Shown here piece by piece: positions 63,265 to 64,000 of a stretch of 64,000 nt of DNA. Within the stretch, counting starts at the first letter, position 1. Every line of letters starts with the position of its first letter. Position numbers and translations under genes: made by a program. The notes beneath the pieces are model-generated. The model was not told where the DNA came from. It saw only the letters and a list, made by a program, of their open reading frames with translations, and searched no databases. This stretch comes from an uncultured Clostridia bacterium (GTDB taxonomy: Bacteria > Bacillota > Clostridia > Christensenellales > Aristaeellaceae): NCBI GenBank assembly GCA_947167215.1, contig CAMVHE010000009.1:1-64000 (forward strand), written 5' to 3'.

Positions 63265-64000
63265 TCATTCCACCTTGCTCATGATTTCCGTCATGCCTTC
63301 ATAAAGCTTCTGCTCCGCAATTCTGGCCTGCTCCCGGTCCGATGCACTGATGGAAATATATACCTTCAGCTTTGGTTCGGTTCCGGAAGGACGAACCACA
63401 ACAGACCCTCCGCCTTCCAGAATGAACTTCAGCACATCTGACTTCGGAAGTCCGTTCAGGCCCGGAAGGTAATCATAGCATCTCAGTACCTTCCGGTCTC
63501 CGATCTGCTCCATCTGTGTCCGAAGTGCACCAATCACCTGCTGCATATGCGCAAAGCCTGCAGAGCCGGCAAATTCCGTGGAATGCAGCGTATTGAGACA
63601 GTAGCCATAACGCTTATACAGCCGTTCCAGCTGAGCCAGCAGGGAAATGCCTCTCTCCCTGTACCATGCAAACATCTCACAGATCATGAAAACGCCATCC
63701 ACGGCATCCTTATCCCGGACATAGGTACCCGTCAGGTATCCATAGCTTTCCTCAAATCCAAAGATATAAGAAGATTCATTTCCCTGCTCTTCCAGGCGTC
63801 CGATGGTTTCCCCGATATACTTGAACCCCGTCAGCACATTAACCATTTTAACGCCGTAGTTTTCAGCAATCCGCTCTGCCATGTCCGTCGTAACAATGGT
63901 CTTGACCGCCACCGGTTCCTCCGGCATTGTGCCCGCTGCCAGTCTGCGGTGACAGATATAGTCAAACAGCAGGATGCCCGTTTCGTTTCCTGTCAGCAGA
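63265..64000 (-). CDS. Phosphohexomutase (phosphoglucomutase/phosphomannomutase), 5' partial
   Basis: C-terminal 244 residues of an alpha-D-phosphohexomutase; the frame runs off the window edge. The last domains are present: GFEESYGYLTGTYVRDKDAVDG (sugar-binding loop FEES) and VRPSGTEPKLKVYIS (phosphate-binding loop). The catalytic Ser and metal loops lie beyond the window. Followed by manA in the same direction. Which sugar it prefers cannot be told. Confidence 0.92.
   Translation of the reverse strand, partial: LLTGNETGILLFDYICHRRLAAGTMPEEPVAVKTIVTTDMAERIAENYGVKMVNVLTGFKYIGETIGRLEEQGNESSYIFGFEESYGYLTGTYVRDKDAVDGVFMICEMFAWYRERGISLLAQLERLYKRYGYCLNTLHSTEFAGSAGFAHMQQVIGALRTQMEQIGDRKVLRCYDYLPGLNGLPKSDVLKFILEGGGSVVVRPSGTEPKLKVYISISASDREQARIAEQKLYEGMTEIMSKVE

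Overview
The window reads as a chromosome segment of an anaerobic, Gram-positive-type gut or rumen bacterium of the class Clostridia (Firmicutes). The reasons are strong AGGAGG ribosome sites, sigma-A promoters with TTGACA/TATAAT boxes, rubrerythrin, an NADP-type glutamate dehydrogenase, the cmk-plsC-ispH-S1 cluster, CPBP, YitT and DUF896 proteins, and several large extracytoplasmic polysaccharide-degrading enzymes. I cannot name the species. Gene density is high; most genes from 5.9 to 30.4 kb and from 42.4 to 60.9 kb lie on the minus strand.

Layout. 0-3.4 kb: a family-3 glycosidase (5' end cut by the window) and a secreted CE1-type esterase. 3.4-5.5 kb: a decayed prophage fragment containing a head protein with a toxin-like tail, a small putative immunity gene, a YjcQ gene and a terminase stub, next to two tRNA-Ser genes (5.57-5.77 kb). 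5.9-9.6 kb: the overlapping birA-acpS-nnrD-yitT operon. 9.8-17.3 kb: a secreted zinc-ribbon protein, an FGGY sugar kinase, an archaeal-type AspRS, a thiolase and an MBOAT/SGNH surface-acylation pair. 17.8-25.1 kb: a second membrane-anchored GH3, an unknown secreted protein, a LytTR/GHKL two-component system and a CcdA-thioredoxin fusion. 25.2-36.6 kb: gpmI, a heterodimeric ABC exporter divergent from a LysR regulator, a CPBP protease, a third GH3, rubrerythrin and a GNAT. 37-42 kb: an M28 peptidase, a probable structured RNA of about 360 nt upstream of it, and a redox operon (flavin-type oxidase, HxlR, radical SAM, nitroreductase). 42.4-50.7 kb: gdhA, a flippase with a solute-binding-like protein, an S12 serine hydrolase, DUF896, nagA and nagB. 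50.8-54.9 kb: an unusual operon of a membrane LuxR regulator, a two-helix membrane protein and an Hsp70-like ATPase with a glycine-rich hydrophobic segment. 55.1-64 kb: ftsH, an S1-domain protein, ispH, plsC, cmk, a small membrane protein, nth, manA and a partial phosphohexomutase.

How it fits together. The GH3 enzymes, CE1 esterase, sugar kinase, nagAB, manA, phosphomutase and gpmI describe a plant- or host-glycan degrader feeding sugars into glycolysis. All three GH3 proteins have the C-terminal (Ig-preceding) domain placed before the catalytic TIM-barrel domain and are tethered by membrane helices. The most interesting unexplained items are the 360-nt RNA at 39.07-39.43 kb, the LuxR/TM/Hsp70 operon at 50.8-54.8 kb, and the phage head-toxin remnant, where a 5-bp duplication and an in-frame stop can be read directly. 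All family assignments come from reading motifs by eye; no database search was possible.
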